Made by a program: the position numbers and the translations under genes
Origin: Lineolata rhizophorae
Lineage: Eukaryota > Ascomycota > Dothideomycetes > Lineolatales > Lineolataceae
DNA length: 64,000 nt
Direction of reading: 5' to 3'
NCBI GenBank assembly: GCA_010093515.1
Contig: MU001677.1
Span: 595,562 to 659,561, forward strand
The notes under the pieces: model-generated
Databases searched by the model: none
What the model was told of the DNA's origin: nothing
The model's input: the letters and a program-made list of their open reading frames with translations, nothing else
Shown here: in pieces, positions 63,101 through 64,000 of the stretch
Position numbering within the stretch: the first letter of the stretch is position 1
Layout of the letters: every line of letters starts with the position of its first letter

Positions 63101-64000
63101 CCCGAGAAGTTATTTATCTCTTCCCCTTTTAGTCGACCTTACGTTTATATCCCCGGCCTTAAACTCGACGTGCTTGTCGCAGCCGACAGGCTAAAGTCCG
63201 ATTTGCCTTTTCAAGTTTAGTAGCACTATACCTTTCCGTCCTTCACATTTCAATTTGGTGCAATTCTATTCGACTAGGGCGGTTTAGTTCAAAATTCAAA
63301 TACCACGACGATGAGCAAATTAACTTGCTACCAAACTCAGGTTAGCCAACGAAAACTACCTGACATCACTCGAATTATGTGATTTACGGTCGCGGCGAAC
63401 CTGAGTGTCTTACTACCAGGGCCCACGTGATGACTTCTTTGCCCTGTCCAACCCCTCAATTGTTAATGAATTTCTTGAATCAGTGAGCGAATCGATAAGT
63501 TGGATCATCCCTGCCACCGAGCAGCGTCCATGCGCTTTGTAGGGGACACCTTGGCATCTTGAGTCAAAGGTTTGTAGTCATGCTACAAGAATGCAATGCA
63601 ATGCGTATTAACTTCATAGCTCGGGGCTCGGGCCAGCGGCACTTTCCCCTTTGTTTCATTCTTTGTGGAACTTCATCTAATCACACTCTGTATAAGGCGG
63701 CTGGGATTATATTGTGCTTTTGCGGGGAAGGTTCATATTTCTACGGACGACCGGGAAAAGCTTAGTTAAAGGCTTCCGCATTTATAGGAAACCTGATCAC
63801 GACATGACATCCAATAAGCGGAGTCATTTTTTACAACATATTTAAACTGCAAGGCCCACTGGCCATGGCCCAGCCTTCCTTTACTGCCCGAATATTTCCT
63901 CTCTCTTTATCTCTCAGTCTTGCATTCGATTCTCTGTCCTGGCTATCCTCTTACAGGAGTGTCAATTCATAACATCCCCCAAAGACATATGGCTTTGAAG
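60192..64000. other. 3.8 kb gene-free right end
   Basis: The first 300-700 bases should hold the trehalase promoter, which includes an AGGGG stress-element-like pentamer at about 60,708. About 60,850-61,760 is GC-rich with phase-overlapping frames. From about 61,950 the DNA becomes AT-richer, with frequent stops in all frames. I could not identify a transposon or a gene there. Confidence 0.5.

Noticed and set aside
63830-63985. Pyrimidine-rich stretch ending in TTCATAACA, reminiscent of a retrotransposon LTR end
   Set aside because: No second copy, target duplication, primer site or coding part is visible, so an LTR cannot be supported.

Overview
The window looks like nuclear DNA of a filamentous ascomycete (Pezizomycotina), most likely a Sordariomycete. 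Genes carry short 45-120 base introns with GTRNGT donors and CTAAC/CTGAC-type branch sites. The recognisable proteins have the forms usual in mould fungi: SNF1 kinase, the Slt2/Mps1 cell-wall-integrity MAP kinase, neutral trehalase, MBF1, an Inn1/Fic1-like C2 protein, a fungal CorA-like protein and a C2H2 plus fungal-domain transcription factor. The class-level placement is an inference from protein style and codon use. Exon-intron models were built by hand. In each one the exon lengths sum to a multiple of three.

Layout. The left edge (1-444, minus) holds the start of a coiled-coil ORF that resembles the first ORF of a fungal LINE. Next comes a divergent pair: a probable mitochondrial protein (1131-1995, minus) and SNF1 (3217-6137, plus). 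A small unknown gene follows (7571-8383, minus). After a 5.3 kb gene-free stretch comes the transcription factor gene (13681-16973, minus). A 7.3 kb desert, including a very GC-rich block at about 17.4-18.8 kb, leads to the CorA-like gene (24283-25998, minus). Two surface genes are divergently placed around a GC-rich 3.5 kb promoter region: a 1340-residue repeat-rich GPI-type protein (27089-31245, minus) and an aspartic-protease-like single-pass membrane protein that has lost one catalytic Asp (34710-37399, plus). The right half holds the MAP kinase (40262-42704, plus), a small disordered protein (43342-44044, minus), the Inn1/Fic1-like gene (44923-48427, minus), a Cys-rich GPI-type protein (51711-52861, plus), a conserved unknown protein (53667-55542, plus), MBF1 (56158-56722, minus) and neutral trehalase (57840-60191, minus). 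The last 3.8 kb has no gene I can support.

Function. The set combines nutrient and stress signalling (SNF1, Mps1-type MAPK, MBF1, trehalase) with the cell surface and septation (GPI proteins, protease-like receptor, C2 cytokinesis protein). I see no operon-like or secondary-metabolite cluster and no CRISPR, and I found no tRNA by eye. I found no clearly new biological system. The most interesting items are the pseudo-protease membrane protein, the repeat-built surface protein, an 11-base and a 26-base micro-exon, and two possible alternative splice ends.
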